A stretch of 64,000 nt of DNA from JAWMQL01 sp033283165. GTDB lineage: Bacteria > Pseudomonadota > Gammaproteobacteria > Pseudomonadales > Halieaceae. The translations under genes were made by a program, and so were the position numbers. The stretch spans positions 248,001 to 312,000 of the forward strand of contig JAWMQL010000005.1 in assembly GCA_033283165.1 (NCBI GenBank), in the 5' to 3' direction. Positions 62,951-64,000 of the stretch are shown piece after piece. Numbering within the stretch: the stretch's first letter is position 1; every line of letters starts with the position of its first letter. The notes under the pieces were generated by a model, which made no database searches, was not told the DNA's origin, and was given only the letters and a program-made list of their open reading frames with translations.

Positions 62951-64000
62951 CTAATCATTCGATGCCAGGTAGTTCGCGAGCATCACATAGGTGTCGATCG
63001 CGTCAAATTGCAGTTCACAAAACCAGCTACAGGGCCCGGCATACAGGACTTCGGAAGAAGGCATCGGCGCTGGATCCGGGTGGATCACGCCATTTGTTTC
63101 AGCGTACTGTCCGTATTCACTGGTCAAGGTTCGCAGAACATCCGGGTGTTTCCTGCCGAGATCAGTCGTCTCGCCCGGGTCTTGCGCGAGGTCGTACAGC
63201 TGCCAGGTGCCCGAGCCCAGGGGGGGCCTGATGTTGACAGCCTTCCAATGACCCCGTACCACGGCACGTGCGCCAAAAAGCTCCATACCCAGTACACGAT
63301 CCTGTCTCACCTCACCGCCCTGCCAGGCCTCTCGCAAGCTGACGCCCTGTAAAGGCAGCTTGCCCGCATACCGCTCGCTGGTGACGCTGTTTACACCGGC
63401 CAACTCCAGCACGGTTGGCGTGACATCGATCACATGTGCCGCCGCGGACGATCGCTGCCCGCTGGCGATTCCCGGTCCCCTGACGATGAAAGGCACCCTG
63501 ACGCCCCCCTCAGCGACCGTCGTTTTGTACAAACGAAAAGGCGTATTCGATACAGTAGCCCACTCGCGACCCTGGAAGCTGTGCGTACCCCGCCTGCCGA
63601 TCTGCGTTTCATCCTGGTTGCGGGCACTCAGCAGCCACTCCCGGGTTGCGTGCGGATATAACAGGGGTGTCGCAGCGTTAGCCCCATTGTCGGAGAGAAA
63701 AATAATGTAGGTATTATCCAGCCGGCCGCTGGCATCAAGGTATCTGACCAGGCGTCCAATCTGTTGATCAAGCAATTCCACCATGGCCGCGTAGATTTCC
63801 ATGGAGCGGGCATCACGATATCGTTCTTCTACCGAGCGATCGCCCCAGGGCGGACGGCCGATGACCAGCCAGGCGGGATATTCCGTCGGTGACCAGGGTT
63901 CAACGCCACGCTCCAGCAATCCGAGCTGGCGCTGCCGGGCGATACGCTCACTGCGAACCACCTCAGGTCCCTTATCGTAGACACCGCGATAGCGATCCAG
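62951..64000 (-). CDS. Sulfatase, C-terminal part (continues beyond the window)
   Basis: The gene enters from the right edge; about 350 C-terminal residues are visible. They show the later sulfatase motifs: YIIFLSDNGANAA, the KTTVAEGGVRVPFIVRGPG block with the sulfate-site Lys, and VIDVTPTVLELAGV. The CxPxR active-site motif must lie outside the window. It heads the catabolic set, so sulfate removal is likely the first step of the pathway. It differs clearly from the arylsulfatase at 22789-25119, being shorter at its C terminus. Confidence 0.88.
   Translation of the reverse strand: MDRYRGVYDKGPEVVRSERIARQRQLGLLERGVEPWSPTEYPAWLVIGRPPWGDRSVEERYRDARSMEIYAAMVELLDQQIGRLVRYLDASGRLDNTYIIFLSDNGANAATPLLYPHATREWLLSARNQDETQIGRRGTHSFQGREWATVSNTPFRLYKTTVAEGGVRVPFIVRGPGIASGQRSSAAAHVIDVTPTVLELAGVNSVTSERYAGKLPLQGVSLREAWQGGEVRQDRVLGMELFGARAVVRGHWKAVNIRPPLGSGTWQLYDLAQDPGETTDLGRKHPDVLRTLTSEYGQYAETNGVIHPDPAPMPSSEVLYAGPCSWFCELQFDAIDTYVMLANYLASND

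Overview
The window is GC-rich, densely coded DNA from a free-living heterotrophic gammaproteobacterium, probably marine. The gene content suggests the Halieaceae/Cellvibrionales neighbourhood: a rhombosortase with its GlyGly-CTERM substrate, a PA2778/PA2779 pair, N-acetylglutaminylglutamine amide (NAGGN) osmolyte genes, formylglycine sulfatases, Rieske oxygenases, a catabolic-type TonB receptor and DUF3604. The genus cannot be named from sequence reading alone. I saw no rRNA, tRNA, CRISPR array, prophage or insertion sequence.

Layout. 0-2 kb: the start of a SulP anion transporter, an HxlR regulator and an XRE regulator with its own palindrome. 2-6 kb: a tightly overlapping set of VIT/VWA surface protein with a GlyGly-CTERM tail, rhombosortase and acyltransferase 3. 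6-16 kb: glycerol-dehydrogenase-type enzyme, YCF48-like protein plus RND transporter, TerB-like protein, sodium:solute symporter, MFS, SDR, thioesterase, nitroreductase. 16-20 kb: a broken haloacid dehalogenase, a four-helix membrane protein, a Na/Pi cotransporter with a coiled-coil partner. 20-26 kb: F420-type oxidoreductase, enoyl-CoA hydratase, Rieske oxygenase, arylsulfatase, 2-hydroxychromene-2-carboxylate isomerase-like protein. 26-31 kb: exported methyltransferase-like protein, fumC and acnA (divergent). 31-37 kb: sulfotransferase, cytochrome b561, membrane-anchored LuxR-type protein, MFS, SDR, VOC, MarR. 37-42 kb: the NAGGN operon asnO-ngg-M42 peptidase. 42-48 kb: MFS with a pentapeptide-repeat loop, NhaA, endonuclease/phosphatase-fold membrane protein, PA2778/PA2779 pair. 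48-53 kb: soxR with a SoxR box shared with a VOC gene, a TonB receptor, an MDR reductase with a terminator before it, a PNPOx-like protein. 53-64 kb: DUF3604 protein, then a collinear minus-strand set of sulfatase, extradiol dioxygenase, FAH-family hydrolase, FAD hydroxylase, Rieske oxygenase and molybdopterin oxidoreductase.

How genes work together. The 55-64 kb set reads as a pathway that desulfates, hydroxylates, meta-cleaves and hydrolyses an aromatic or ring-containing compound; the substrate is unknown. The 2-6 kb set reads as a dedicated surface-protein processing system. The NAGGN operon supplies an osmoprotectant and has a clear dyad in the promoter it shares with a MarR gene. Several intergenic regions hold near-perfect palindromes that look like operators (1901-1921, 7361-7381, 22652-22665, 37050-37072, 48651-48668, 61743-61756).
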